Shown: positions 31,674 to 41,754, counted from the first letter of the stretch. The stretch: 58,391 nucleotides of DNA from Alphaproteobacteria bacterium (GCA_016869175.1 VGEV01000005.1:1-58391), one strand, 5' to 3'. A program made the numbers and translations. The notes: generated from the sequence alone by a model not told the origin.

Positions 31674-32165
31674 CTAGTTCGTCACCGCCTGCGCATCGCT
31701 CAGGCGATAGAGCAGGCCCGAGGGGTCGTCCTGCAACAGGCTGAACCGGCCCTTCAGCGTGAGCGCCTCGTAGCTGAACTTCACCGGCTGCTTCATCTCC
31801 ACCTCGACGATCTCGGCCGGTCCGCCCGGCAGGCAGAAGGGGCAGGCGGGCGGGAACGCGGAAAACAGGAACCGGCTGTGCTTCTCGGCCCCGTCGAGCG
31901 GCTGCATATAGCCGGCGAGCCGCACTTCCTTGCCGTCCAGCGCCTTCAGTTCGTCGGGAAAGCGGATGCTGACCTCGGTCTGTCCCGGCCCCTTGGAGGA
32001 GAAGCCCAGATCGAGCTCGGCCAGAACCTCCCAGGACAGCGTGCCCTTGCCCTCCGCCTTCATGGCCTGATGGTCGCGGAACACCGTCGTCTCGCGCTGC
32101 TGGAAGGCGGCGGCGGGCAGCGCGACGGCAACGAGCAGCGCAGCGGCGAGCAGCTTCTGAGGCAT
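31674..32165 (-). CDS. DUF3299-like secreted protein
   Basis: Signal peptide MPQKLLAAALLVAVALPAAAF; LDGKEVRLAGYMQPLD; FPPACPFCLPGGPAEIVEV. Confidence 0.75.
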   Translation of the reverse strand: MPQKLLAAALLVAVALPAAAFQQRETTVFRDHQAMKAEGKGTLSWEVLAELDLGFSSKGPGQTEVSIRFPDELKALDGKEVRLAGYMQPLDGAEKHSRFLFSAFPPACPFCLPGGPAEIVEVEMKQPVKFSYEALTLKGRFSLLQDDPSGLLYRLSDAQAVTN

Positions 32166-32205
32166 GACGGGCGTCCCCTTTCGTCCAGACTTATTCAGCG
32201 CCGGA

Positions 32206-32239
32206 CAAAAAACAAGGCGGGCGGGTTGCCCCGCCCGCC
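32206..32239 (-). terminator. Intrinsic terminator of the cyclase gene
   Basis: GGCGGGCGGG-ttgc-CCCGCCCGCC stem (32216-32239); on the minus strand followed by TTGTTTTTTG. Confidence 0.75.
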
Positions 32240-32259
32240 CGACCGGCCGGCAAAGCCGT

Positions 32260-33324
32260 TCAGTCGATGGCGATCGGACCGCCGGCCGAGCCGGTGGCAC
32301 CGGCGATCGGAGTCGGGCTGAACATGTAGGTGAAGACATAAACCTTGTCCTTCGACAGCCCGTCGAGGTCCAGGTTCTCGTGATTGGGAATGCCGTGCCG
32401 GGTGATCAGGTGATTGTGCACGCAGAAGGCGCAAGCCGGATCCTTGTTCGGCACCACTTCGCTCGGCCAGGTGTCGGCGCCCCAGATGCCCGCCTGCACC
32501 TCGTCCGACAGCCACTTCGCCACTTCCATGCCGATGCCGGGCGCGCCGGCGTTGTTGGCCTTGGGATCCTTCCAGTGCTTGGACGCCCAGCCGGTGCGGA
32601 ACAGCACCGCGTCGCCCGGCATGAACTTGAAATTCTCCATGCCCTGCTTCTTCAGCGCATCCTTGACATCGGCGGCGGTGATCTCGTCGCCGGCATTCAT
32701 CGCATCGACGCCCTTGGCGGCGGCCGCGTCGATCAGGATGCCGCGCGCCACGATCGGGTGCAGCTTTTCGATGCCGATCTTCTTCAGACCATTGGTGTCA
32801 CCGATTTCGGACTCGGTGAAGCCGTTGTAGTAGCGATACTCGTTCTTGTCGCCGATCTTGCCGGTAATGACGCCGATATGCCCCAGGCCGTCGAACTGCG
32901 TGCCCACCTGGCCGATCTCGGTGGCAACGAACTCGTCGTTGTAGATCAGCATGTTGGCGCCGAACGGGCCGCCGGTCGGACCGCCCGGAATGCGGATCAC
33001 GAACTTGCGCGTGCCGAAGGTCGGCATGTCCGCCGTGTAGGGCCGGCCGACGCGGTAGACCTTGCCCTTGTCGGCTTCCTTGAGCGCGCGCTGCACCACT
33101 TCCGGCTTGGCGTACCAGTTGGTGGCGCCCGCTTCGTCGCCCGCGCCCCACAGCTTGTTCGGCCACCATTTCTCGCCGATCGGGGTTTCCGCCTTGCCGA
33201 TCACCCAGGGCTTGCCCTCGCAGGCCTTCCAGTCCTTGTCGCTGCACGCCGCGGCACCGCCCGCGGCAAGCGTGGCGGCCGCCGCGACCGCGACGACGCC
33301 GGCATAACCCAACAATCCCTTCAT
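32260..33324 (-). CDS. Cyclase family protein (kynurenine formamidase-like), secreted
   Basis: Signal-like N-terminus; GTQFDGLGHIG; PGDAVLFRTGW; HNHLITRHGIPNHENLDLD. Confidence 0.82.
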   Translation of the reverse strand: MKGLLGYAGVVAVAAAATLAAGGAAACSDKDWKACEGKPWVIGKAETPIGEKWWPNKLWGAGDEAGATNWYAKPEVVQRALKEADKGKVYRVGRPYTADMPTFGTRKFVIRIPGGPTGGPFGANMLIYNDEFVATEIGQVGTQFDGLGHIGVITGKIGDKNEYRYYNGFTESEIGDTNGLKKIGIEKLHPIVARGILIDAAAAKGVDAMNAGDEITAADVKDALKKQGMENFKFMPGDAVLFRTGWASKHWKDPKANNAGAPGIGMEVAKWLSDEVQAGIWGADTWPSEVVPNKDPACAFCVHNHLITRHGIPNHENLDLDGLSKDKVYVFTYMFSPTPIAGATGSAGGPIAID

Positions 33325-33536
33325 GACGCTCCTCCCCACGGACTCTATGGTTAACGCGCCGGCGATTAAGCTCTCGAGCGCCGTTTACTGTCAATCGGGG
33401 GATGCGGTGCCGAATTCATCTATGTAATACTATATCATTCTAGAAACCATCGCCCCGCGCTAGCGCTGGTGGCGCGCGGTCGCAACGAACCTATATTAAG
33501 GGCCAGGCGAACAGCGGTTCGGACGGGGAGTGACGC

Positions 33537-34883
33537 GTGGCGGAACACGGCGAGCAGGCGATCGAGTTGTTGGCGGACTTGGTCGGACGGGCCAAGGCGG
33601 CGGGCGCGGACGCGGCCGACGCACTGCTCTATCGCTCATTGGCGCTGTCGGTGACGCACCGTCTGGGCAAGCCGGAGGATCTGCAGCGCGCCGAGAGCCA
33701 GGATCTGGGCTTGCGTGTGTTCATCGGCCAGCGGCAGGCCTTTGTCGCCAGCAACGATTTCTCCCGCGCGGCCCAGGCCGAGTTGGTGGAACGGGCGGTA
33801 GCGATGGCCCGGGCGACGCCGGAGGATCGCTATTGCGGTTTGGCGGAGGCTGCCCTGCTGGCCAAGGACTGGCCGGAACTCGACCTCGACGACGCGCGCG
33901 AACCGGCGCCCGACCAGCTTTACGAGCAGGCGGCGGCCTGCGAGGCGGCGGCACTGGCGGTACCGGGGGTCAGCAATTCCGAGGAGGCGGGCGCCAGTTT
34001 CAGCCGGGCGCGCGTTTCGCTGGTGACGAGCCACGGCTTCGCCGGCGGGTACGGGGCGTCCAGTCACGGCTTCTATGCCGCAGTCCTGGCCGGCCAGGGC
34101 ACGGCGATGGAACGCGACTACGAGCAAAGCCATTGCCGGCACGCCGCCGACCTGGAGGCCCCGGAAGCGGTCGGTCGCCGTGCCGGGGAGCGCGCCGTTG
34201 CCCGCCTCGATTCCCGCAAGGCGGAGAGCAGGCAAGTCCCGGTGGTGTTCGATCCCCGGGTCTCGCGCAGCCTGCTGGGGCACCTGATCGGAGCCATTTC
34301 CGGGCCGGCGGTGGCGCGCGGCACCAGCTTTCTCAAGGACCGCCTTGGCACGCAAGTCTTCGCGCCCGGCATCCGCATTGTCGACGATCCCCACCGTCGT
34401 CGCGGCTTGGCCTCCCGGCCGTTCGACGGCGAGGGCGTCAGGAACGGCCGCATGGTGCTGGTCGAGGACGGCGTGCTGCGGACCTGGATCCTGGATTCGA
34501 GTTCGGCGCGGCAACTGGGCCTCAGGACGACCGGCCATGCCAGCCGCGGCACCGGCGGTCCGCCCGGCCCGGCGCCGAGCAACCTCTACCTGGAGCCGGG
34601 TCCGCTTTCGCCCGAGGCGCTGCTGGCGGAGATCGACGAGGGCTTCTATGTCACCGAACTGATCGGCTTCGGCGTCAACCCGGTGACCGGCGATTATTCG
34701 CGGGGCGCGGTGGGCTTCTGGATCGAGAACGGGCGAAAGACATACGCGGTCAGCGAAAGCACGATCGCCGGCAATTTGCAGGACATCTTCCGCCGCGTGA
34801 CGCCCGCCAACGATCTGGTCTTCCGTTACGCCAGCAACGCGCCGACCTGCCGGATCGACGGCCTGACGGTGGCCGGCCGATGA
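33537..34883 (+). CDS. pmbA: PmbA/TldE-like metallopeptidase partner of TldD
   Basis: SNSEEAGASFSRARVSLVTSHGFAGGY; LYLEPG; GDYSRGAVGFWIENG. Confidence 0.92.
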   Translation: MAEHGEQAIELLADLVGRAKAAGADAADALLYRSLALSVTHRLGKPEDLQRAESQDLGLRVFIGQRQAFVASNDFSRAAQAELVERAVAMARATPEDRYCGLAEAALLAKDWPELDLDDAREPAPDQLYEQAAACEAAALAVPGVSNSEEAGASFSRARVSLVTSHGFAGGYGASSHGFYAAVLAGQGTAMERDYEQSHCRHAADLEAPEAVGRRAGERAVARLDSRKAESRQVPVVFDPRVSRSLLGHLIGAISGPAVARGTSFLKDRLGTQVFAPGIRIVDDPHRRRGLASRPFDGEGVRNGRMVLVEDGVLRTWILDSSSARQLGLRTTGHASRGTGGPPGPAPSNLYLEPGPLSPEALLAEIDEGFYVTELIGFGVNPVTGDYSRGAVGFWIENGRKTYAVSESTIAGNLQDIFRRVTPANDLVFRYASNAPTCRIDGLTVAGR

Positions 34884-35698
34884 GCCATCCGGCACAGGAC
34901 CGGCACGACGACCTGGAGCTGCTGCTGACGGCCGTGCGCGAGGCCGGCGCCATCGCGCTCGGCTATTTTCGTGGTCCCGTGGACAGCTGGGACAAGAGCC
35001 CCGGCGACCCAGTGTCCGAGGCCGACCACGCGGTCGACGACTTCCTGCGCGAACGACTGACGACGGCGCGGCCCGATTACGGCTGGCTGTCGGAGGAAAC
35101 GCGTGACGACCGCAAGCGCCTCGACAGCCGGCGGGTGTTCGTGGTCGATCCGATCGACGGCACGCGCGCCTTCCTGCGGCGCGAGCCGGAGTTCACCATC
35201 GCCGCGGCCCTGGTGGAGGATGGCCGGCCGGTCGCCGCCGCGGTCTATAATCCGGCGACCGAGGAGATGTTCGAAGCGACGCTGGGCGGCGGCGCGCGCC
35301 GCAACGACGAGCCGATCGCGGTCAGCGCGCAAGGCAGCTTCTCGGGCGCGCGGCTACTCTCCGGCAAACGCATGTTCGAGCGGGCCGGCTGGAAGGAGCC
35401 ACCGGCCGACGCCGAGTTCCGCTCGATCAATTCCATCGCCTACCGCATGGCATTGGTCGCCAGCGGACGCTACGACGCCTGCGTGAGCCTGGCGGAGAAA
35501 AGCGACTGGGACATCGCCGCCGCCGACCTGATCGTCGGGGAGGCGGGTGGCCGCGTGACAACCGCCAGGGGCAAGGCGCTGTGCTACAATGCCCGCCAGC
35601 CGCGCCACCCATCGGTACTGGTGGCGGGGCCGGCGCTGCATGGCGTGCTGATCGACTTCCTGAAAACCGTGCAGCGTCCCCCGGGCGCCGGCTGGTAG
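34880..35698 (+). CDS. Inositol monophosphatase / 3'(2'),5'-bisphosphate nucleotidase (CysQ-like)
   Basis: DPVSEADHAVDDFL, WLSEETRDD, VVDPIDGTRAFLR; ATGA overlap with pmbA. Confidence 0.9.
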   Translation: MSHPAQDRHDDLELLLTAVREAGAIALGYFRGPVDSWDKSPGDPVSEADHAVDDFLRERLTTARPDYGWLSEETRDDRKRLDSRRVFVVDPIDGTRAFLRREPEFTIAAALVEDGRPVAAAVYNPATEEMFEATLGGGARRNDEPIAVSAQGSFSGARLLSGKRMFERAGWKEPPADAEFRSINSIAYRMALVASGRYDACVSLAEKSDWDIAAADLIVGEAGGRVTTARGKALCYNARQPRHPSVLVAGPALHGVLIDFLKTVQRPPGAGW

Positions 35699-35708
35699 AG
35701 GCCCCGGC

Positions 35709-37856
35709 TCAATTCAGCGGCCGCACCCAAACCCGGTTGTCGTGAAAGGCGGCCCCGCCGACCGGCGCCACCGCGTCCGCGCCGGTCAGGAAATTGATGC
35801 CGCGGCCCTCCTCGAAGGCATCGTTCGGCCAGATCGATTCGACCACGATCACGCCCCGCCGCAGGCCCGCGAAATGCTCCGCGTGCAGCACCATGCTGCC
35901 GCGACCGTTGCCAAGACGAATGCGCTGGCCGTCGGCGATGCCCAGCCTGGCGGCGTCTTCGGGGTGGATCTTGGCCTGCGGCCGGCCTTCGCGCTTGCGC
36001 GAACTGGGCGTTTCGGTGAAGGAGGAGTTGAGATAGCTCCGCGCCGGCGCGGTGACCAGGCGAAACGGCATTTCCTCGGTCGCTTCCTCGATCACCGGCC
36101 AATGGTCGGGCAGTTGCGGAATGTCCCGCACCAGCGCCGTTTCCACGAAGCCATGCGGCCGGAAGCGCGACCAATCGGGGCGGAAATGGAACTTGCCGTC
36201 CTTGTTGGCGAAGCCCTTCAGGTAATGCGCGGTCTCGAAGTCCGGCTGGCAGTCGAGCCAGCGCTTGTCCGCCAGCTCTTGCAGCGTGCCCCAGCCGGAG
36301 TTGCGCAAGGTCCAATCGATCAGCTCGCGCGCGCTCATGGCGAAGCCCGGATGGTCGGCGCCCAGCTCCTTGGCCAGCGCACAGATCACCTCGTGGTTCG
36401 AGCGACATTCGCCCGGCGGCTCGATGATCTTCGGTCCCAGCAGGATGTGTTGATGGCCGCCGCCTTGATAGAGGTCGTCGTGCTCCAGAAACATTGTGGC
36501 CGGCAGCACGATGTCGGCCATGCGCGCGGTCTCGGTCAGGAACTGCTCGTGCACGCAGACGAACAGGTCGTCACGGGCAAACCCGCGGTGCACCTTGCTG
36601 AGATCGGGCGCCACCATCATCGGATTGGTGTTCTGGATGAACAGCCCGTGCACTGGCGGGCCGCCCATCAATGCATCCGCCTCGCCACACAGCACCGGGC
36701 CAATGCGGCTCTGATCGAGCACGCGCACCGTCGGGTCGAGCACGTCGAGCCCCTCGATCATGCTCTTGTTCCAATGATAGATCGCCCCGTTGTTGTGGAA
36801 CGCACCGCCACCACGGTACTGCCAGGCACCGGTCACCGCGGCGATGCAACTGGCGGCATGCATGTTGACCGCACCATTGCGGCTGCGGCTGAAGCCGTAG
36901 CCCAGCCTGAGAAAGGTCTTCCTGTGCTGGCCGACGAGCTGCGCGAAGGCCTCGATCTCGGCGACCGGAAGACCGGTGATGGCCGAGGCCCAGGCCGGCG
37001 TCCGGCTGGCGACATGGGCTTCCAGATCGGCCGGGCAATCGGTGTATTTCGCCAGGTAGTCGCGGTCGGCATGGCCATCGCGGAACAGCACGTGCATGAC
37101 GGCGCAAGCCAGCGCGCCGTCGGTGCCGGGCCTGACGCACAAGAACATGTCCGCCTGCTCGGCCGTGCCGTTGCGATAGGTGTCAACCACCACCAGCTTG
37201 CCGCCGCGCTTCTTGGCGCGGGTCGCATGCGTCATGACGTTGATCTGCGTGCTGACCGGATTGGTGCCCCAGATCACCAACACGTCGGCTTCCGCCATTT
37301 CCCGCGGATCGGCGCCTGCCAGGCGGCCGGTGCCGGCGATGAAGCCGTTCCAGGCCAGCGTCACGCAGATCGTCGAATGCTGGCCGGAATAGCGCTTGGC
37401 ATGCCGCAGGCGGTGGATGCCGTCGCGCATCACCAGCCCCATGGTGCCGGCATAGTAATAGGGCCAGACCGCCTGCGAGCCGGCCCGCGCCTCGGCCGCG
37501 TTGAAGCCGTCGGCCATGCGCTTCAGCGCCTCGTCCCAAGGGATTTCCTTGAACTGCGTCGAACCCTTGGGGCCGACACGGCGCAGCGGCTTCAGCAAGC
37601 GGTCGGGATGATGCACCCGTTCGGCATAGCGGCCGACCTTGGCGCAGATCACGCCGGCGGTATAGCTGTTGTCCTCGGCGCCGCGGACCCGGCCGATGGT
37701 CTGCCCGTCGAGCTTGTCAACGGCGAGCGCGCAGGTCGAGGGGCAGTCATGCGGACAGGCGCTGTAATGGACCTCGGCCTTGCCGTTGCCTGGCGCGAGC
37801 GAGCGGGGCGCATTCATGATCGGTACCGGACGGACAGCGTTGCGATTGCGCGGCAT
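35709..37856 (-). CDS. Molybdopterin-dependent oxidoreductase with N-terminal Fe-S motif
   Basis: YSACPHDCPSTCAL...VICAKVGRY; VIWGTNPVSTQ; NTNPMMV. Confidence 0.9.
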   Translation of the reverse strand: MPRNRNAVRPVPIMNAPRSLAPGNGKAEVHYSACPHDCPSTCALAVDKLDGQTIGRVRGAEDNSYTAGVICAKVGRYAERVHHPDRLLKPLRRVGPKGSTQFKEIPWDEALKRMADGFNAAEARAGSQAVWPYYYAGTMGLVMRDGIHRLRHAKRYSGQHSTICVTLAWNGFIAGTGRLAGADPREMAEADVLVIWGTNPVSTQINVMTHATRAKKRGGKLVVVDTYRNGTAEQADMFLCVRPGTDGALACAVMHVLFRDGHADRDYLAKYTDCPADLEAHVASRTPAWASAITGLPVAEIEAFAQLVGQHRKTFLRLGYGFSRSRNGAVNMHAASCIAAVTGAWQYRGGGAFHNNGAIYHWNKSMIEGLDVLDPTVRVLDQSRIGPVLCGEADALMGGPPVHGLFIQNTNPMMVAPDLSKVHRGFARDDLFVCVHEQFLTETARMADIVLPATMFLEHDDLYQGGGHQHILLGPKIIEPPGECRSNHEVICALAKELGADHPGFAMSARELIDWTLRNSGWGTLQELADKRWLDCQPDFETAHYLKGFANKDGKFHFRPDWSRFRPHGFVETALVRDIPQLPDHWPVIEEATEEMPFRLVTAPARSYLNSSFTETPSSRKREGRPQAKIHPEDAARLGIADGQRIRLGNGRGSMVLHAEHFAGLRRGVIVVESIWPNDAFEEGRGINFLTGADAVAPVGGAAFHDNRVWVRPLN

Positions 37857-37903
37857 TAAGCCACGGCCGCCTCAGCCCGGCAAATCAAGGCGGAGCGAGG
37901 GCC

Positions 37904-39367
37904 TCAGCAGCTCGTCGGAACTCGGACGGCACAAACGGCCGTGCCGGCATCGCCCTGGGCGACCAATTGGCTACGGGCGCCTGCCGCCATGCGGTATTCC
38001 AACAGGCCCCGCTGCCCTCTGAACTGCGCCAATTCGGCGCTTTCCAGCTTGCGGCCGGTCGGGAACTTGACGCTGATCGGGTTGACTTGGCGGCTATCGC
38101 GGATCACTTCGTAGTGCAGATGCGGGCCGGTCGAGCGGCCGGTCGAGCCGACATAGCCGATCACCTCGCCCTGCTGCACCCGGCGACCTTCCCGAATGCC
38201 GCGCGCCAGGTTGGCAAGATGCGCATAGGCAGTCTTGTGCCGCGCATCGTGCTTGATTCGCACATAGAGACCGTAGGCGCCATTCCAGCCGGCTTCCTCG
38301 ATGCTGCCGTCGCCGGCGGCATAGACGGGCGTGCCGGGCGGCGCGCCGAAATCCATGCCCTTGTGCAGCATCGAGAAGCCCAATATGGGATGCAGGCGCA
38401 TGCCGAAGTTGGAGGTGATGCGCGCCCCGTCGAGCGGCGTCCTCAGCAACGCCTTGCGCACGCTCTCGCCGTGCCGGTTGTAATAGTCGACGTTGCCCTG
38501 ACGGTCGCGAAACCGATACAACGTCAATTCCTCATCGCCAACGCGCAGGCGCGCATAGAGCAGTTCGCCGAATTTCTGCGCCGTCCCGCTGGCATCCTCG
38601 TAGGCTTCGAACAGCAGTTCGAACCGGTCGCCCGGCTGGATCTGGCGCTGGAAGTCGACATCGTAGGCATACAGCTTGATGAACGCCTCGAGAATCACAG
38701 GCGGCACGCCAAGCGGCAGTGCCGCGCGATACAGGCTGTCCTCGATCACGCCGGCAATGGCGACGTCGCGGCGAAACAACTCGATCTCATGCCGGCGCGG
38801 TTCGAAACTTCCGTCCGGCAAGCGCAGCGCGCTGATCTCCTTCTCCGGTCCGGTGCCCAATCGCACTTCCAAAAGCTGCGCCCGATCCGCACCGAAGGTC
38901 AACGACACCTCCTGGCCGCGCTTCAGCTTGCGCAGGTCGTGCACCGCCGCCAACGCGTCCACGGCCGCTTGCGCCTCGCTCCGATCGATGCCGGCCTGCA
39001 GCAGCGCCTGGCTCAGCGTGCTGCGCTTGGCGATCGCCACCCTGCGCTTGACCGTCGCCTCGCTCTCGCTCCCGGCCGCATTGTCGAAGGCAGCGTCCAG
39101 TTCCGCGGCGGGATCGGGTTCCGTTGCGCCGACGTCCGGGCCGACCGCCGGCACCGGCCTGCCCACCGCCAGCGGCGGCGGCTCGGGTTCCAGCCAACCG
39201 AGCGCCAAACCGGGCAACGACCAGTTGGCGGCATGCATGGCGGCGGGCGTGGTGGGGCCAAGCGACGAGATGCCGTTGCGCTGGACGGGAACGGCCAGCG
39301 CGCCCGCCAGCACGATGACCAGCAGGGTGGTATAGAGCTTTTGCCGAAGCGCGATCAGGCGTCGCAC
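37904..39367 (-). CDS. M23 family metallopeptidase (peptidoglycan hydrolase), membrane-anchored
   Basis: HKGMDFGAPPGTPVYAAGDG; TAYAHL; GSTGRSTGPHLHYEV; N-terminal hydrophobic anchor. Confidence 0.93.
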   Translation of the reverse strand: MRRLIALRQKLYTTLLVIVLAGALAVPVQRNGISSLGPTTPAAMHAANWSLPGLALGWLEPEPPPLAVGRPVPAVGPDVGATEPDPAAELDAAFDNAAGSESEATVKRRVAIAKRSTLSQALLQAGIDRSEAQAAVDALAAVHDLRKLKRGQEVSLTFGADRAQLLEVRLGTGPEKEISALRLPDGSFEPRRHEIELFRRDVAIAGVIEDSLYRAALPLGVPPVILEAFIKLYAYDVDFQRQIQPGDRFELLFEAYEDASGTAQKFGELLYARLRVGDEELTLYRFRDRQGNVDYYNRHGESVRKALLRTPLDGARITSNFGMRLHPILGFSMLHKGMDFGAPPGTPVYAAGDGSIEEAGWNGAYGLYVRIKHDARHKTAYAHLANLARGIREGRRVQQGEVIGYVGSTGRSTGPHLHYEVIRDSRQVNPISVKFPTGRKLESAELAQFRGQRGLLEYRMAAGARSQLVAQGDAGTAVCAVRVPTSC

Positions 39368-39452
39368 GCGTTGTGCGGCGCAGGGTGACTTGCCCCCATG
39401 CCCCCTCGATCTCCCTACGGCCTAGTGAGGTAGCGAAGCGACGCCGGCCTGT

Positions 39453-39476
39453 CAACAAATTGTTGCCAATTGTTGC
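39453..39476. promoter_or_regulatory. Candidate operator between divergent genes: CAACAAATTGTTG plus repeated AATTGTTGC at 10-bp spacing
   Basis: AATTGTTG at 39458-39465 and 39468-39475; intergenic, locally AT-rich. Confidence 0.3.
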
Positions 39477-39533
39477 ACACCGATCGTTAACGCAATCTCG
39501 CCAGCAATCCTCGCGTGAGTGGGTCGACGCCGC

Positions 39534-40763
39534 ATGTCCCCGAGCCCCCCCGCCCGTTCCGCCGCGCCGCCGGCGCCGTATCGCTGGTGGATGCTGGCAG
39601 GAGTTTGGCTGGTGTATTTTTCGTTCGGGCTGACCATCGCGGCGATGGCGCCCTTGGTGCCGCGTATCGAGGCCGATCTCGGCCTGAGCCATGCCGCCAT
39701 GGGCAGCATCATGGGCGCCTGGCCGCTCGTCTACATCGCCGCCGCCGTGCCGTGTGGCCAGTTGATGGACCGCCTGGGACCGGGCCGTGCGCTGCTGATC
39801 GCCGCTGGCATCATCCTGGCGTCGTCCGTCGCCCGCGCCTTCGCCAGCGACCATCTGACGCTGTTCCTCGCCGTCGCCTTGTTCGGCGTCGGCGGCCCGC
39901 TCATTTCGGTCGGCGCGCCGAAAACCATCGCCACCTGGTTCGAGGGCCAGGAGCGCGGTCTCGCCATGGGCCTCTACATCACCGGCCCCTCGCTCGGCAG
40001 CATCGTCGCGCTTTCGGCCACCAACGCGTTCGTCATGCCGGCCTTGGAGCAGGACTGGCGGGCCACGATCCTCGTCTACTCGCTGGTCTCGCTCGCCGCC
40101 GGGTTTGCCTGGTTCGTGATCTCCTCAAGGCCGCAAGCGCGACATGGCGACGGCGTGCTCGCGGCAACCGACGCCACCCATTCGATGACGCTTCTGGCCT
40201 TGGCGCGAGATCCGACCGTGCGTCTCATCCTGTTGATGAGCGTCGGCATTTTCTTCTTCAATCACGGCCTCAATAACTGGCTGCCGGAACTCTTGCGCCT
40301 GGGCGGCATGGACAGCGCGACGGCGGGCCTTTGGGCCTCGCTGCCGGTGGCCGCCAGCGTGGTCTCGGCGGTCCTGGTGCCCCGGCTGGCCACCCCGCCA
40401 CGCCGGTTGCCGATGCTGGTCGGCCTGTTCCTGGCGGCGGCCGTCGCCACCTTGAGCCTGCATCAGACGCAGCCGGCGGTGCTGGCGCTCGGCTTCCTGC
40501 TGCAGGGCCTGGCGCGCGGCGCCATGTTGACCATCGCCATGCTGCTGCTGGTGGAGCTCAAGGCGGTCGGCGCGCGCAAGACCGGCACGGCGGGCGGACT
40601 GTTTTTTTCCGCGGCCGAGGTGGGCGGCGTGCTGGGGCCGCTGACGCTCGGCTACCTCTACGACCTGACGCATGGCTTCGACGCGGCACTGCACCTGCTC
40701 ACCGCGATTTGCGGCCTGCTGATCGGGCTGGCCCTGCTGGTGCGCCGCACCTTGCCGCGCTAG
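39534..40763 (+). CDS. MFS transporter
   Basis: 12-TM-like hydrophobic pattern; GQLMDRLGPGRALLIAAG signature. Confidence 0.88.
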   Translation: MSPSPPARSAAPPAPYRWWMLAGVWLVYFSFGLTIAAMAPLVPRIEADLGLSHAAMGSIMGAWPLVYIAAAVPCGQLMDRLGPGRALLIAAGIILASSVARAFASDHLTLFLAVALFGVGGPLISVGAPKTIATWFEGQERGLAMGLYITGPSLGSIVALSATNAFVMPALEQDWRATILVYSLVSLAAGFAWFVISSRPQARHGDGVLAATDATHSMTLLALARDPTVRLILLMSVGIFFFNHGLNNWLPELLRLGGMDSATAGLWASLPVAASVVSAVLVPRLATPPRRLPMLVGLFLAAAVATLSLHQTQPAVLALGFLLQGLARGAMLTIAMLLLVELKAVGARKTGTAGGLFFSAAEVGGVLGPLTLGYLYDLTHGFDAALHLLTAICGLLIGLALLVRRTLPR

Positions 40764-40878
40764 TGGTTCGATGCCGACGCTTGGTTCCCAAGCGTTGGTT
40801 GAATCGAACCACTAACCCATTGATGCAGTGGATCGACCGCCCAAACGGATGGGTCGCATCCGTTGAGCCGATCCACTA
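40761..40878. repeat. Twin nested interrupted palindromes between convergent genes
   Basis: Unit 1: TAGTGGTTCGAT(40761-72)/ATCGAACCACTA(40803-14) with inner ACGCTTGG/CCAAGCGT. Unit 2: AGTGGATCG(40827-35)/CGATCCACT(40869-77) with inner AACGGATG/CATCCGTT. Confidence 0.85.
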
Positions 40879-41754
40879 GAGCCTGGCTGCGGGCAGCACG
40901 ATTTGTTCCGCCATCAGGTCGAGGCGGGAGAGGAAGCGGTCGAGGGTGCGGCCGGTCAGGCCGAGGATGATCTGCGAACAGCCGCCGTCGCGGAACGCCT
41001 TCACCTCGTCCAGCGTCGCCTTGCCGCTGGGCGGACCGATCACCACGTCGATCTCCGACGCCTTGCGCCCGACCGCCGCGAGGTGCCGGTCGAGTTCCTT
41101 GCGGCGGGCAGCGAACTGCGCCGCCGTCATGCCGACGCCGAACCAGCCTTGCGCGTGCTTGGCGACGCGCTTCAGCGCCTGCTCGCTCTCGCCGCCGATA
41201 TAGAGCGGGGGATGCGGCTTCTGTACCGGCTTTGGGCTCTGGTAGCAGAGCGGCAGATCGTAGAACCGACCCTTGAAGCTCGGCACCTCTTGCGTCCACA
41301 AGGCTTTCATCACGCCGATATAGTCGTTGGCGCGGCTGCCGCGATGTTGCCAGGGCACGTCGACCGCGCGGAACTCCTCCTCCAGCCAGCCGACGCCGAT
41401 GCCGAAATCCAGCCGGCCCCGGGACAGCACGTCCACGTCCGCCGCCTGCTTGGCGGTGTAGACCGGGTTGCGCTGCGGCAGGATGGAAATGCCGGTGCCG
41501 AGGCGGATGGTCTTGGTGTGCGCCGCCAGGAAGGCCAGCGCGGTGAACGGCTCCATCGGCAGTTCGCGCGTGTCGAAGGGAAATGCGCCATCGACCGTGT
41601 AGGGATATTTGGAGGCGAAGGAGGGGAACAGCACCACGTGTTCCGGCACCCAGAGCGAGTGGAAGCCGCGCGCCTCGGCCGCCGCGGCCGCCCGGGCCTG
41701 GAACTCCGGCTCGGCGCCGGCGCCGCCCAGATAGATCTGTATGCCAATCTTCAT
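40876..41754 (-). CDS. LLM class F420-dependent-type oxidoreductase
   Basis: RGFHSLWVPEHVV; LSRGRLDFGIGVGWLEEEF; PLYIGGESEQALKRVA. Confidence 0.88.
   Translation of the reverse strand: MKIGIQIYLGGAGAEPEFQARAAAAAEARGFHSLWVPEHVVLFPSFASKYPYTVDGAFPFDTRELPMEPFTALAFLAAHTKTIRLGTGISILPQRNPVYTAKQAADVDVLSRGRLDFGIGVGWLEEEFRAVDVPWQHRGSRANDYIGVMKALWTQEVPSFKGRFYDLPLCYQSPKPVQKPHPPLYIGGESEQALKRVAKHAQGWFGVGMTAAQFAARRKELDRHLAAVGRKASEIDVVIGPPSGKATLDEVKAFRDGGCSQIILGLTGRTLDRFLSRLDLMAEQIVLPAARL

Noticed and set aside
33382-33400. TTTACTGTCAATCGGG upstream of pmbA resembling the repeat unit
   Set aside because: Needs an indel to match and has no partner unit; kept only as a weak possibility.
35742-37859. 705-aa plus-strand ORF antisense to the molybdopterin oxidoreductase
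   Set aside because: Same artefact: high-GC codon bias opens the antisense frame; the minus-strand frame has clear Fe-S and cofactor motifs.
40761-40814. tRNA-like cloverleaf (GGTTCGA motif)
   Set aside because: The sequence is a nested palindrome overlapping a stop codon; no acceptor or anticodon arms of tRNA dimensions.
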